From: Pseudonocardia xinjiangensis
GTDB lineage: Bacteria > Actinomycetota > Actinomycetes > Mycobacteriales > Pseudonocardiaceae
Length of the DNA: 39,900 bases
Reading direction: 5' to 3'
Assembly (NCBI RefSeq): GCF_012911925.1
Contig: NZ_JAAXKY010000062.1
Coordinates: 1 to 39,900 of the forward strand
The translations under genes and the position numbers were made by a program. The notes beneath the pieces are model-generated. The model did not search any database, was not told the DNA's origin, and worked only from the letters and a program-made list of their open reading frames with translations. This document shows positions 23,464 through 32,101 of this stretch, one piece after another. Numbering within the stretch: the stretch's first letter is position 1; the number at the start of each line of letters is the position of its first letter.

Positions 23464-24309
23464 ATGGTTGACGACTTTCCCGCCGCCCTCGTCACCGGCG
23501 GCGGCAGCGGTATCGGCCGGGCTACCGCGCAGCGGCTGGTCCGGGACGGATGGCGGGTCGTGCTCGCCGATCTCAACACCGCCAACGGCGCCGCCGCGGC
23601 CGCCGAGCTCGGTGCGGCCGTGCGGTTCGTCCGTGCCGACGTCGCGCAGGAACCCGACGTCGAGGCGGCGGTGGCCACGTGCGTCGAGGAGTTCGGGCGG
23701 ATCGACTGTGTGGTGAACAACGCAGGCGTCGGAGGTGCCTTCGGGCGGCTCACCGACATCGAGGTCAGCGACTGGGACTACACGTTCGCGGTGCTCGTAC
23801 GGGGGGTGTTCCTCGGGATCAAGCACGGTGCAGCCGCCATGCAGGTGGCGGGCCGGGGTGGGTCCATCGTCAACGTCGCCTCGATCGCCGGGTTCTCGGC
23901 GGGAGCAGGGCCGCAGGCCTACTCGGCGGCGAAGGCGGCGGTGATCAACCTCGGCCGGGTGGCCGCAGCCGAGCTCGGGCCGGACCGGATCCGGGTCAAC
24001 ACCGTCTGCCCGGGGCTCGTGGCGACGCCGCTGGTGGCCGGCGGCGCGGCCACCGCCGCCGCCGTGATGGCGCAGGCGCAGCCGTGGCCGGATCTCGGGC
24101 GTCCCGAGGACATCGCGGACGTCATCGCGTTCCTCGCCGGCCCCGCAGCACCGTTTCTGACGGGCGAGGACATCACGGTGGACGGAGGCCTGCGGGCGTC
24201 CGGACCCCGGGTGCAGGCGGCGTACGGCGGCGACGCGGCCGCCCGCGGGTTCGTGGGCGTGAACCGCGGCAGCACGGGCGAGGAGCCGACCGTGCGCCGC
24301 CGCCCGTGA
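23464..24309 (+). CDS. SDR-family oxidoreductase
   Basis: A 281-residue classical short-chain dehydrogenase: TGGGSGIG (11-18) for cofactor binding, D in LADLNTAN suggesting NAD(H), NNAGVG, NVASIAG with the catalytic Ser, and YSAAKAAV with Tyr and Lys. FLTGEDITVDGGLRAS is the usual C-terminal signature. A 25-residue tail after the normal end (VQAAYGGDAAARGFVGVNRGST onward) is unusual. The ATG at 23464 is preferred because upstream in-frame residues do not look like the fold. It is divergent from pxpA and convergent with ppc. The substrate, an alcohol or hydroxyl group, is unknown. Confidence 0.9.
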   Translation: MVDDFPAALVTGGGSGIGRATAQRLVRDGWRVVLADLNTANGAAAAAELGAAVRFVRADVAQEPDVEAAVATCVEEFGRIDCVVNNAGVGGAFGRLTDIEVSDWDYTFAVLVRGVFLGIKHGAAAMQVAGRGGSIVNVASIAGFSAGAGPQAYSAAKAAVINLGRVAAAELGPDRIRVNTVCPGLVATPLVAGGAATAAAVMAQAQPWPDLGRPEDIADVIAFLAGPAAPFLTGEDITVDGGLRASGPRVQAAYGGDAAARGFVGVNRGSTGEEPTVRRRP

Positions 24310-24328
24310 GGAGACCCGGGCCGCCACG

Positions 24329-27178
24329 TCAGCCGGTGTTGCGCAGGCCCGCCGCGATGCCGTTGATCGTCAGGAGTAGTGCGCGGTGCAGGTCCGGATC
24401 CGGGTCCTCGGTCTGACGGCGCTGGCCCAGCAGCTCGACCTGGAGGTGGTGCAACGGCTCCAGGTAGGCCGCGCGCACCGCGAGGGTGTTGCGCAGCACC
24501 GGGTGGCGGGCCAGCAGGATCGTGCTCCCGGTGAGCTTCAGCACCTCGCGCAGGGTGCGCTCGTGCTCGGCGACGATGTCGTCGAAGATCGGGTGCAGGT
24601 CGGGCTCCACCAGTTCGGAGACGTAGAACCCGGCTATGCGCAGGTCGGTCTTCGTCAGCGTCATCTCGACGTTGCCGAGCAGGTTGGTGAAGAACGCCCA
24701 GTCCCGCATCTCGTCGAGCACCTCGCCGTAGCCCGCCTCGCGGGCCGCGCGCAGCCCCGAGCCGAGCCCGTACCAGCCGGGCACCACCATCCGGGTCTGC
24801 GTCCAGCCGAACACCCACGGGATGGCGCGCAGGTCGTCGAGGGTGGGGGCACCGCGGCCGGGCCGCCGGGACGGGCGGGAGCCGACGTTGAGCCGCCCGA
24901 GCTCGTCCACCGGCGTGGCCGAGGCGAAGAACTCGGGCAGGCCCGGACGGCCGACGAGCCCGCGGTAGGCGTCGCGGGCGGCGTTGCTGACGACGTCCAT
25001 GGCCTCGTCCCAGCGGTCCAGCTTGCTGTCGCCCCAGCGGGCCGACTGGTGCAGCAGCGTGGCCTCCAGCACGGCGGACAGCATGATCTCGAGGTTGTCG
25101 TGGGCCAGCGCGGGCAGCGAGTACTTGTCGGAGATGACCTCGCCCTGCTCGGTGACCTTCATCGTGGCGTCGACCGACCCGAACGGCGCCGACGCGACCG
25201 CCTCCGCGGACGGGCCGCCGCCGCGTCCGACCGACCCGCCGCGGCCGTGGAACAGCCGCAGCCGGATCCCGTGCTTGGCGGCGATGTCGCGGAGCTGGCG
25301 CTGCGCCCGCTGGATCTCCCACTGCGACGTGGTGATGCCGGCGCCCTTGTTGGAGTCGGAGTACCCGAGCATCACCTCCTGGAGGTCGCCGCGGTTGTGT
25401 ACGTGCTGCCGGTAGCCCGGAACGGAGAGCAGGCCGTCCAGCAGCGCCCCGGCCTGGGAGAGCTCCTCGACGGTCTCGAACAGCGGCACCAGGTCGATCG
25501 ACGAGCGCGGGTCGCGGTGCAGCTCCACCATGAACGCCTCGCGGGCGAGGACGGCCACGGCCAGCACGTCGTCGACGCCCTGGCACATGGAGACGATGTA
25601 GGTGCGGGCCACCTCCTGCCCGTACTCGTGCTGCACGTCGTGGAGCATGTCGAAGGTCGCCAGGACGTCCACGGCCTCCGCGGGCAGCCCGTAGTGCCTG
25701 CGCACCAGCGGGCGCCCGCCCTCCAGCTCGCGCGCGAGCAGGTGCGTGCGCTCCTCGCGGGACAGCTCCGCGTACGGCTTCGGCAGCTCGCCGAGCGCGT
25801 CGTAGACCGCGCCGAGTGCCTGGTGGTGGCGCTCGCTGTGCTCGCGGACGTCGAGCTCCGCGAGGTGCAGGCCGAGCGCCCGCGCGGTGCGCAGCGCCCG
25901 AGCCAGGGTGCCGTCGGCGATCCGGCTGCCGAGGTGGGCGCGCAGGGAACGGTCGATCACGGCCAGGTCCGCGATGTACCCGTGCGGGCCCAGGTAGTCG
26001 ACGCCCGCCCGGTGCTCGCCGTGGAGCTTGATGCGCTCGCGCGTGTTGGCCAGCCGCGCCTGGATGTAGGAGAGCTTGAGCCGGTAGGGCTCGTGGGCGT
26101 TGAGCCGGATGAACCGGTCGTGGATCCCGGGAAGGACCCGGCGGTCGCGGGCCAGCGAGCCGCGCAGCTCCTCCGAGACCCCGATCACGCGGGTGGAGAC
26201 GCTCAGCTCGCCGACCAGCTCCTCGACCAGGCCGTCGTGGATGCGGATGGCGCGCTCGGAGTACAGCTCGAGGACCTCGCGGGTGACAGCCGGGGTGACG
26301 TTGGGGTTGCCGTCGCGGTCGCCGCCGACCCAGCAGCCCAGCACGAGCGGGCGCGCGCCATCGGGCACGGTGAACCCGGCTGCGCGCACCTCGCGCTCGA
26401 ACTCGCCGAGCAGCTCGGGTACCGCGGTGCGGCCGAGCTGTTCCATGTACCAGCCGATGGCCCGGGCCTCGTCGGCGACGGTGGGCTTGTCGGGGCGCAG
26501 CTCGTCGGTCTGCCACAGCAGGTCGACCAGCGCGCCGAGCGACTCGTCGGACGCGCCGCGGTCCAGCCCGTCGGCCACCCGGCGCAGGATCGCGAGCACC
26601 GACTGGCGTGAGGACTCCGTGGGGTGTGCCGTGAACACCGGCCGGAGCTCGGTGCGGGCCAGCACGGACTGCACCTCGGCGCGGTCGGGCCCGCCGTCGT
26701 CGGCCGACTCGGCGAGCTGCTCCATGAGCCGGCGCAGCGGGCCACGGCCGCCGGGGTCGGAGGCGGCGAGCTCCCGGGCCCGGTGGCGCTGTTCGGCGAT
26801 GTTGGCGAGCTGGAAGTACTGCGAGAACGCCCTGGTCAGCGACACCGCGGTGCCCGCGTCGAGGCCGGAGAGCAGCCGCGTGATCTCCGCGTCGCCGTCG
26901 CCGCCGGCCTCGATCGCCGACCGGGAGAGCCTGCGGACCTGCTCGACCAGCTCCAGCAGCTCGGGACCGCCGTGGTGCGCGAGGGTCTGGCCGAGCATCG
27001 TCGAGAGTCGCCGGATGTCGGCGCGCAGCGCTTCGTGGCCGGACTCGGAGGTGACGCCGGCGTGGGCGGCGACGTCCCGCGGAGCGCCGGCACCGCGGGT
27101 CGCGGGCGGGACGGGTGTCAACACACCCGGGGTGCCCGGTGCGGAGGCGTGGAACATCGGCGTCGCACGGTCGCTCAC
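24329..27178 (-). CDS. ppc: Phosphoenolpyruvate carboxylase
   Basis: Fixes bicarbonate onto phosphoenolpyruvate to give oxaloacetate, refilling the citric acid cycle. The sequence is full length, 949 residues from the chosen start. Catalytic features are TAHPTES with His near 185, GCWVGGDRDGNPNVT, GYSDSNKGAG, the mobile loop FHGRGGSVGRGGG, and the C-terminal NTG end, all intact. The GTG at 27178 is chosen because GGAGG lies 5 nt upstream. An ATG at 27241 would add 21 Pro/Ala-rich residues and cannot be excluded. The first 45 residues are low-complexity and not conserved in the family. It stands alone, convergent with the SDR and after the TetR gene. Confidence 0.96.
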   Translation of the reverse strand: MSDRATPMFHASAPGTPGVLTPVPPATRGAGAPRDVAAHAGVTSESGHEALRADIRRLSTMLGQTLAHHGGPELLELVEQVRRLSRSAIEAGGDGDAEITRLLSGLDAGTAVSLTRAFSQYFQLANIAEQRHRARELAASDPGGRGPLRRLMEQLAESADDGGPDRAEVQSVLARTELRPVFTAHPTESSRQSVLAILRRVADGLDRGASDESLGALVDLLWQTDELRPDKPTVADEARAIGWYMEQLGRTAVPELLGEFEREVRAAGFTVPDGARPLVLGCWVGGDRDGNPNVTPAVTREVLELYSERAIRIHDGLVEELVGELSVSTRVIGVSEELRGSLARDRRVLPGIHDRFIRLNAHEPYRLKLSYIQARLANTRERIKLHGEHRAGVDYLGPHGYIADLAVIDRSLRAHLGSRIADGTLARALRTARALGLHLAELDVREHSERHHQALGAVYDALGELPKPYAELSREERTHLLARELEGGRPLVRRHYGLPAEAVDVLATFDMLHDVQHEYGQEVARTYIVSMCQGVDDVLAVAVLAREAFMVELHRDPRSSIDLVPLFETVEELSQAGALLDGLLSVPGYRQHVHNRGDLQEVMLGYSDSNKGAGITTSQWEIQRAQRQLRDIAAKHGIRLRLFHGRGGSVGRGGGPSAEAVASAPFGSVDATMKVTEQGEVISDKYSLPALAHDNLEIMLSAVLEATLLHQSARWGDSKLDRWDEAMDVVSNAARDAYRGLVGRPGLPEFFASATPVDELGRLNVGSRPSRRPGRGAPTLDDLRAIPWVFGWTQTRMVVPGWYGLGSGLRAAREAGYGEVLDEMRDWAFFTNLLGNVEMTLTKTDLRIAGFYVSELVEPDLHPIFDDIVAEHERTLREVLKLTGSTILLARHPVLRNTLAVRAAYLEPLHHLQVELLGQRRQTEDPDPDLHRALLLTINGIAAGLRNTG

Positions 27179-27293
27179 TGGCGCCTCCGGTTCGGCGGTG
27201 GGGGCCGCTCGCGCCGGTGGGAACGACAGGACCGACGGCATCGTCCCCTGTCGAGGGTGCCGCGCGCCAGCCCCCCGTGCCGCCGCACCGGCG

Positions 27294-27905
27294 TCAGCCG
27301 GGCAGGTCCATGAGTGCCGCGAGCGCCATCCGGGACAGCAGCGCCGCCGCGGCGTGCGGCCGCCCCTCGCTGCGGCCCGCCCCGAGGGGGCCCGGCGCGA
27401 TGTGTGGAGTGGAGTTGAGCAGGCCGAACGCGCCGTGCGCTGCGATCCGGGCCGACTCGGCGGTCAGGCCGGGGTGGACCCGCTGCAGAGTGTCGACCCA
27501 GATCTCGACGTAGGTGCGCTGCAGCCTGCGCACCCGCCTGCGTGCCTCCGCCGGCAGGTTCGCCAGGTCGCGGTCCTGCACCACGATCAGCTCCGGCTCG
27601 CGCAGGGCGAAGTCGGCCTGGAACTCGACGAGCGCCGCCAGCACCTCCCGCGGGTCGTCCGACGCGCACGCCCGGGCCTGCCCGCCGGCGAGCAGGTGCT
27701 CGCTGATGCCGACGAGCATCTCGGCGAGCAGCGCCTCCTTGCCGGGGAAGTGCCGGTACAGCGCCGGTCCGCTCACCCCGACCGCGGCACCGAGATCGGC
27801 GATGCTCACGCCGTGGAAGCCGTGCTTGGCGAACAGCTGCGCCGCGACAGTGAGGATCTGCTCCCGCCTGCTGCCGCCTGTGCCCGCCGCCGGGGACGCC
27901 GCCAT
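27294..27905 (-). CDS. TetR-family regulator, likely of branched-chain acyl-CoA genes
   Basis: A 203-residue TetR repressor. The HTH spans about residues 14-60 (REQILTVAAQLFAKHGFHGVSIADLGAAVGVSGPALYRHFPGKEALLAEML). The ligand domain includes FALREPELIVVQDRDLANLP and RRVRRLQRTYVEIWVDTLQRVHP, resembling the TetR protein next to the accA1-accD1-fadE19 genes in mycobacteria (BkaR type). The ATG at 27905 lies 6 nt after TACGCT, so the mRNA is probably leaderless. A 16-bp palindrome in its own promoter recurs over the accD1 promoter, supporting control of that operon and of itself. Confidence 0.9.
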   Translation of the reverse strand: MAASPAAGTGGSRREQILTVAAQLFAKHGFHGVSIADLGAAVGVSGPALYRHFPGKEALLAEMLVGISEHLLAGGQARACASDDPREVLAALVEFQADFALREPELIVVQDRDLANLPAEARRRVRRLQRTYVEIWVDTLQRVHPGLTAESARIAAHGAFGLLNSTPHIAPGPLGAGRSEGRPHAAAALLSRMALAALMDLPG

Positions 27906-27911
27906 CAGGGC

Positions 27912-27941
27912 AGCGTAGCGCCCCGGTTAACGCCTGTTAAC
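27912..27941 (-). promoter_or_regulatory. TetR promoter with GTTAAC operator
   Basis: TTAACA (27935-27940) and TACGCT (27912-27917) on the minus strand form a promoter with a 17-nt spacer, and the -10 ends 6 nt before the ATG. GTTAACGCCTGTTAAC (27926-27941) overlaps the -35 box. The site also lies between this gene and the divergent sensor kinase, whose own -10 is 42 bp away. Confidence 0.68.
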
Positions 27942-27982
27942 TGGCTCCGCGGCGCCCTCAGCGACCTCACAGCGCCGATCGT

Positions 27983-27988
27983 TACGCT
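27983..27988 (+). promoter_or_regulatory. -10 box of the sensor kinase gene (leaderless)
   Basis: TACGCT ends exactly 6 nt before the GTG at 27995 and no Shine-Dalgarno is seen. No convincing -35 is present. Confidence 0.5.
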
Positions 27989-27994
27989 CGCGGA

Positions 27995-29692
27995 GTGGCC
28001 GGTCTACGCAGGGCGATCCGCGCGCGTCTCGGCGTGCGCGCCGCGTCGGCCCTCGCGGCCGCGGTGGTGGTGACCCTAGCGCTGATCGTCGCGGGAGCCG
28101 CACTGGTCCTCCTCGTCGGCCAGTCGCTGCGTGCCACGGTGCAGGCCACCGCCGAGACCCGGATGCAACAGCTCATCGACCGGGTCGAGGGCAACTACGA
28201 GGGCTCGTCCAACGAGAACGCCCGGGAGGCGATCAGGGTCCTCGCCAACACCCCGGACGACCTGGTCCAGGTGCTGGTCCGGTACGAGTCGGACGACGAC
28301 GAGGACGACGTCACCGTGATCGAGGGGGGCAGCGACGCCGCCGGGCGCTCGCAGCCGCTGTCGTCGCTGTGGCCTCAGGACGGGCAGAGAGTGGTGCTGC
28401 CGAAGACCGAGGTGACGCGCGCCGACGGCAGCCGCGTCCCGGCCGTGCTGGTGGCCGCGGGCACCGTGTCGGCGGGCAACCACGTCGCGATCTACGTGGC
28501 GCTGCCGTTGACGAGCGTCCAGACCGCCACCGACACCGTGCTGTTCTACCTGCTCTTCGGCGTGCCGATCCTCATCCTGGTCACCGGGATCACCACGTAC
28601 TACTTCGCGGGCCGCGCGCTGCGCCCGGTGGAGGCGATCCGCGCCCGGGTGGCCGCGATGAGCGAGAAGGACCTGGCCCAGCGCGTCCCCGTGCCCGGTG
28701 CGCGCGACGAGGTCGGCCGCCTCGCCGAGACGATGAACGCGATGATCGGCAGGCTGCAGGACGCCCAGGGCGTCCAGCGCCGGTTCGTCGCCGACGCCAG
28801 CCACGAGCTGCGCAGCCCGCTCGCCACGATCGCCACCGGCCTCGAGCTCATGCAGCGGGGTCCCACCGACCCCGGCACCGTCACGGCGCTGCGCGGCGAG
28901 ACCGAGCGGCTCAACCGGCTGGTCGACGCGCTGTTGCTGCTCGCGCGGGCCGACGAGCGCGGCCTGCAGCCGCGCCGCGAGGAGGTGGACCTCGACGAGG
29001 TCGCCGAGAGCGAGCGCGGCCGTCCGTCCGACAGCCGGGTGGTGGCCGAGGTGCACGCCGAGCCCGTGCGGGTGATCGGTGACCGCGGGCAGCTCGCCAG
29101 GGTGGTGCGCAACCTCGTCGACAACGCGCGCCGGCACGCGCGTTCGCGGGTGATCGTCACGGTCACGCGGGAGGAGAGCACCGCCGTGATCGAGGTCTCG
29201 GACGACGGACCGGGCGTGCCGGCCGAGGATCGGGGCAGGGTGTTCGAGCGGTTCGTCCGGCTCGACTCCGCCCGGGCCCGGGCCGACGGCGGCTCGGGGC
29301 TGGGCCTGGCGATCGTCGCCGAGGTCGTGGCTGCGCACGGGGGCAGCGTGACCGTGGACGACGCGCCGGGCGGCGGGGCGCGCTTCCGCGTCCGGCTGCC
29401 GGCCACTCTGCCTCAGGAGCCCCTCGCCGAGGGAACGCCTGCGGCCCCGTGGCGGCCGGTGGCCCCCGCTCCGTCCACTGCGTACGCCCAGCGGCCCGTG
29501 CGTGACGAGGACGCGAAGCGTGATCCGGAGACCAGGCCGTGGGGCATCCCGGCGGTGCCCGGCGGCGAGGAGACGAGCCCGTGGGGCACCCCGGGGGTCC
29601 CCCTCACCGATCCGAACGGCCTGCCGGTGCCCCGCCAGTGGCGGGGCGGTTCAGGAGTGGCGGACGATCAGCGCGGCTCGATCATCCGGTAG
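27995..29692 (+). CDS. Two-component sensor histidine kinase
   Basis: A 565-residue membrane kinase. TM1 is at about 17-42, an extracytoplasmic sensor at 43-180 has an acidic patch (ESDDDEDD, 98-105), and TM2 is at about 183-204. Then come a HAMP domain (RALRPVEAIRARVAAMSEKDLAQRV) and the phospho-acceptor H270 in SHELRSPL. The ATPase domain has NLVDNARRHA (N box), DDGPG (G1) and GSGLGLAI (G2). The last 90 residues are a Pro-rich cytoplasmic tail with two PWG[IT]P[AG]VP copies, absent from typical kinases. The GTG at 27995 follows a -10 box by 6 nt. It faces its probable partner regulator tail to tail, with the two coding ends overlapping by 25 bp. Confidence 0.94.
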   Translation: MAGLRRAIRARLGVRAASALAAAVVVTLALIVAGAALVLLVGQSLRATVQATAETRMQQLIDRVEGNYEGSSNENAREAIRVLANTPDDLVQVLVRYESDDDEDDVTVIEGGSDAAGRSQPLSSLWPQDGQRVVLPKTEVTRADGSRVPAVLVAAGTVSAGNHVAIYVALPLTSVQTATDTVLFYLLFGVPILILVTGITTYYFAGRALRPVEAIRARVAAMSEKDLAQRVPVPGARDEVGRLAETMNAMIGRLQDAQGVQRRFVADASHELRSPLATIATGLELMQRGPTDPGTVTALRGETERLNRLVDALLLLARADERGLQPRREEVDLDEVAESERGRPSDSRVVAEVHAEPVRVIGDRGQLARVVRNLVDNARRHARSRVIVTVTREESTAVIEVSDDGPGVPAEDRGRVFERFVRLDSARARADGGSGLGLAIVAEVVAAHGGSVTVDDAPGGGARFRVRLPATLPQEPLAEGTPAAPWRPVAPAPSTAYAQRPVRDEDAKRDPETRPWGIPAVPGGEETSPWGTPGVPLTDPNGLPVPRQWRGGSGVADDQRGSIIR

Positions 29693-30342
29693 CCGACCCC
29701 GCGCACCGTCTCGATGGTGCTGGTGCCGAACGGGGCGTCGATCTTGCGGCGCAGGTAGCCGACGTACACCTCGACGACGTTGACCTCGCCCTCGTAGTGG
29801 GCGTCCCAGACCGCGCGCAGGATGTCGGTCTTCGTGACCACCTCGCCAGCGTGGCGCATCAGGTGCTCCAGCACGCCGAACTCCCGCGGGGTCAGCGTGA
29901 TCTCCGTGTCGCCGCGGTGCACGCGGTGCCTGGCCGGGTCGAGACGCAGCGATCCGACCGTCAGGACGGTGGGCCTCGCCTCCCCCGAGCGCCGCAGCAG
30001 CGCCCGCAGCCTGGCGAGGAGCACGACGAACGAGAACGGTTTGACCAGGTAGTCGTCGGCGCCGAGGTCGAACGCGTCGGCCTCGTCGTACTCGCCGTCC
30101 TTGGCGGTGAGCATGAGCACCGGGGTCCAGATCTGGGCGGCCCGCATCCGTTCGAGCACGCGGTAGCCGGACAGGCCCGGCAGCATGATGTCGAGCACCA
30201 CGACGTCGTGCTGGCGTGTGCTCGCGGCGGCGAGACCGGCGAGGCCGTCGTGCACGACGTGCACGGAGTGGCCCTCGTGCGCCAGCCCGCGGCGCACCAT
30301 CTCGGCCAGCGGCACCTCGTCCTCCACCAGCAGCACCCGCAC
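29668..30342 (-). CDS. OmpR/PhoB-family response regulator
   Basis: A 224-residue regulator. The receiver has E8/D9 (VEDE), phospho-acceptor D51 (VVLDIMLPG), T79 (LMLTAKDG) and K101 (LVKPF). The winged-helix DNA-binding domain covers about 125-224 (LTPREFGVLEHLMRHAGEVVTKTDILRAVW through VRGVGYRMI). The GTG at 30342 is chosen because TACGGT ends 6 nt before it and MRVLLVEDE then starts at the usual place. An ATG at 30402 would add 20 residues not seen in the family. It converges on the sensor kinase gene with a 25-bp overlap, unlike the usual tandem arrangement. Confidence 0.94.
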   Translation of the reverse strand: MRVLLVEDEVPLAEMVRRGLAHEGHSVHVVHDGLAGLAAASTRQHDVVVLDIMLPGLSGYRVLERMRAAQIWTPVLMLTAKDGEYDEADAFDLGADDYLVKPFSFVVLLARLRALLRRSGEARPTVLTVGSLRLDPARHRVHRGDTEITLTPREFGVLEHLMRHAGEVVTKTDILRAVWDAHYEGEVNVVEVYVGYLRRKIDAPFGTSTIETVRGVGYRMIEPR

Positions 30343-30348
30343 GATCAG

Positions 30349-30354
30349 ACCGTA
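30349..30354 (-). promoter_or_regulatory. -10 box of the response regulator gene (leaderless)
   Basis: On the minus strand TACGGT is followed by six bases (CTGATC) and then the GTG at 30342. No Shine-Dalgarno is present. Confidence 0.5.
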
Positions 30355-30417
30355 GCGGGGGCCGATCACGAGGCTCGGCGCCCCCACGCTTGCGATGCCC
30401 ATCGATTTCTGGGCACT

Positions 30418-30446
30418 GGCACCACCGGGTTAATGAGCGTTAACAT
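30418..30446 (+). promoter_or_regulatory. accD1 operon promoter with GTTAA operator
   Basis: TGGACC (30418-30423) and TAACAT (30441-30446) form a -35/-10 pair with a 17-nt spacer. GTTAATGAGCGTTAAC (30429-30444; arms GTTAA and TTAAC) covers the spacer and most of the -10. It matches the 16-bp site in the TetR promoter at 27926 in length, arms and the following G. Binding would block transcription. Confidence 0.68.
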
Positions 30447-30472
30447 CGGCCCAGTCCACGGAGGGGGTCCGC

Positions 30473-32074
30473 ATGCCCGTCGCCACGTCCGGTCCGCCGC
30501 TTCGCAGCGCGGTCGACCCGTCCGGGCCGGACGCCGCGCGCCACGCCGCGTCGCACCGCGACCTGGTCGCCGGCCTGCGCCGGAAGCTCGCCGCGGCCCG
30601 GCTCGGTGGCCCCGAGCGCGCCCGGCAACGGCACGTCGAGCGCGGCAAGATGCTGCCGCGCGAGCGCGTCGACTCGCTGGTGGACCCGTCCAGCCCCTTC
30701 CTCGAGCTCTCACCGCTGGCGGCCGACGGCATGTACGGCGACGAGGCCCCGGGAGCCGGGATGATCACCGGCGTCGGGCGGGTGGCCGGGCGCGAGTGCG
30801 TGATCGTGGCGAACGACGCCACCGTCAAGGGCGGCACCTACTACCCGATGACGGTGAAGAAGCACCTGCGCGCCCAGGAGGTGGCGCTGCACAACCGGCT
30901 GCCGTGCATCTACCTCGTCGACTCCGGGGGCGCGTACCTGCCCGCGCAGGACGACGTCTTCCCCGACCGTGAGCACTTCGGCCGGATCTTCTACAACCAG
31001 GCCACGATGTCCGGGCTCGGCATCCCGCAGATCGCCGCGGTGCTCGGCTCCTGCACGGCGGGCGGCGCGTACGTCCCGGCGATGAGCGACGAGGCCGTGA
31101 TCGTCCGCAACCAGGGCACGATCTTCCTGGGCGGCCCCCCGCTCGTGAAGGCCGCGACCGGCGAGGTGGTCACGGCCGAGGAGCTGGGCGGCGGGGACCT
31201 GCACTCGCGGATCTCCGGGGTCACCGACCACCTCGCGAACGACGACGCGCACGCACTGCGGATCGTCCGCTCGATCGTCGGCACGCTCGGACCGCGCGCG
31301 CCGCGGCCGTGGGACGTGCTCCCCACGGAGGAGCCCGCCGTCGACCCGGCGTCGCTCTACGACGTGGTGCCCACCGACTCCCGGACCCCGTACGACGTGC
31401 GCGAGGTGATCGCCCGGATCGTCGACGGTTCGCGGTTCCACGAGTTCAAGGCCGAGTACGGCACCACCCTTGTCACGGGTTTCGCGCGGCTGCACGGGCA
31501 CCCCGTCGGCGTCGTGGCGAACAACGGCATCCTGTTCTCCGAGTCGGCGCTCAAGGGTGCCCATTTCATCGAGCTGTGCGACCAGCGCGGGATCCCGCTG
31601 GTGTTCCTGCAGAACATCTCGGGCTTCATGGTCGGCCGCGAGTACGAGGCCGGCGGAATCGCGAAGAACGGCGCGAAGATGGTGACGGCCGTGGCCTCGA
31701 CCCGGGTGCCGAAGCTGACCGTGATCATCGGCGGCTCGTTCGGGGCCGGCAACTACTCCATGTGCGGGCGGGCCTATTCACCGCGCTTCCTGTTCATGTG
31801 GCCCAATGCCCGCATCTCCGTCATGGGCGGCGAGCAGGCCGCCACGGTCCTCTCCGCCGTGCGCGGCAACGGGAACGGGGAGTCCGACGAGGACTTCAAG
31901 AACCGCATCCGCGCCCAGTACGAGCACCAGGGCCACCCGTACTACTCCACGGCGAGAATCTGGGACGACGGCGTGATCGACCCCCTCGACACGAGAACCG
32001 TCCTGGGTCTTTCGCTGAGCGCTGCAGCCAACGCTCTTCTCGAGACGCCGCATTTCGGCGTCTTCCGGATGTGA
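30473..32074 (+). CDS. accD1: Acyl-CoA carboxylase beta subunit (methylcrotonyl-CoA carboxylase type)
   Basis: A 533-residue carboxyltransferase that moves CO2 from biotin to an acyl-CoA. It carries the methylcrotonyl-CoA carboxylase-like sequence [23 protein letters not shown], the oxyanion-hole glycines in [18 protein letters not shown], and [37 protein letters not shown]. These favour 3-methylcrotonyl-CoA (leucine breakdown) over propionyl- or acetyl-CoA. The ATG at 30473 follows a GGAGGG ribosome site and a repressible promoter. It is the first gene of an operon with the biotin-carrying alpha subunit and an acyl-CoA dehydrogenase, the same order as accD1-accA1-fadE19 in mycobacteria. Confidence 0.93.
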   Translation: MPVATSGPPLRSAVDPSGPDAARHAASHRDLVAGLRRKLAAARLGGPERARQRHVERGKMLPRERVDSLVDPSSPFLELSPLAADGMYGDEAPGAGMITGVGRVAGRECVIVANDATVKGGTYYPMTVKKHLRAQEVALHNRLPCIYLVDSGGAYLPAQDDVFPDREHFGRIFYNQATMSGLGIPQIAAVLGSCTAGGAYVPAMSDEAVIVRNQGTIFLGGPPLVKAATGEVVTAEELGGGDLHSRISGVTDHLANDDAHALRIVRSIVGTLGPRAPRPWDVLPTEEPAVDPASLYDVVPTDSRTPYDVREVIARIVDGSRFHEFKAEYGTTLVTGFARLHGHPVGVVANNGILFSESALKGAHFIELCDQRGIPLVFLQNISGFMVGREYEAGGIAKNGAKMVTAVASTRVPKLTVIIGGSFGAGNYSMCGRAYSPRFLFMWPNARISVMGGEQAATVLSAVRGNGNGESDEDFKNRIRAQYEHQGHPYYSTARIWDDGVIDPLDTRTVLGLSLSAAANALLETPHFGVFRM

Positions 32075-32101
32075 CCGCCCCGACCAGCAGGAAGGCTTCG
32101 C

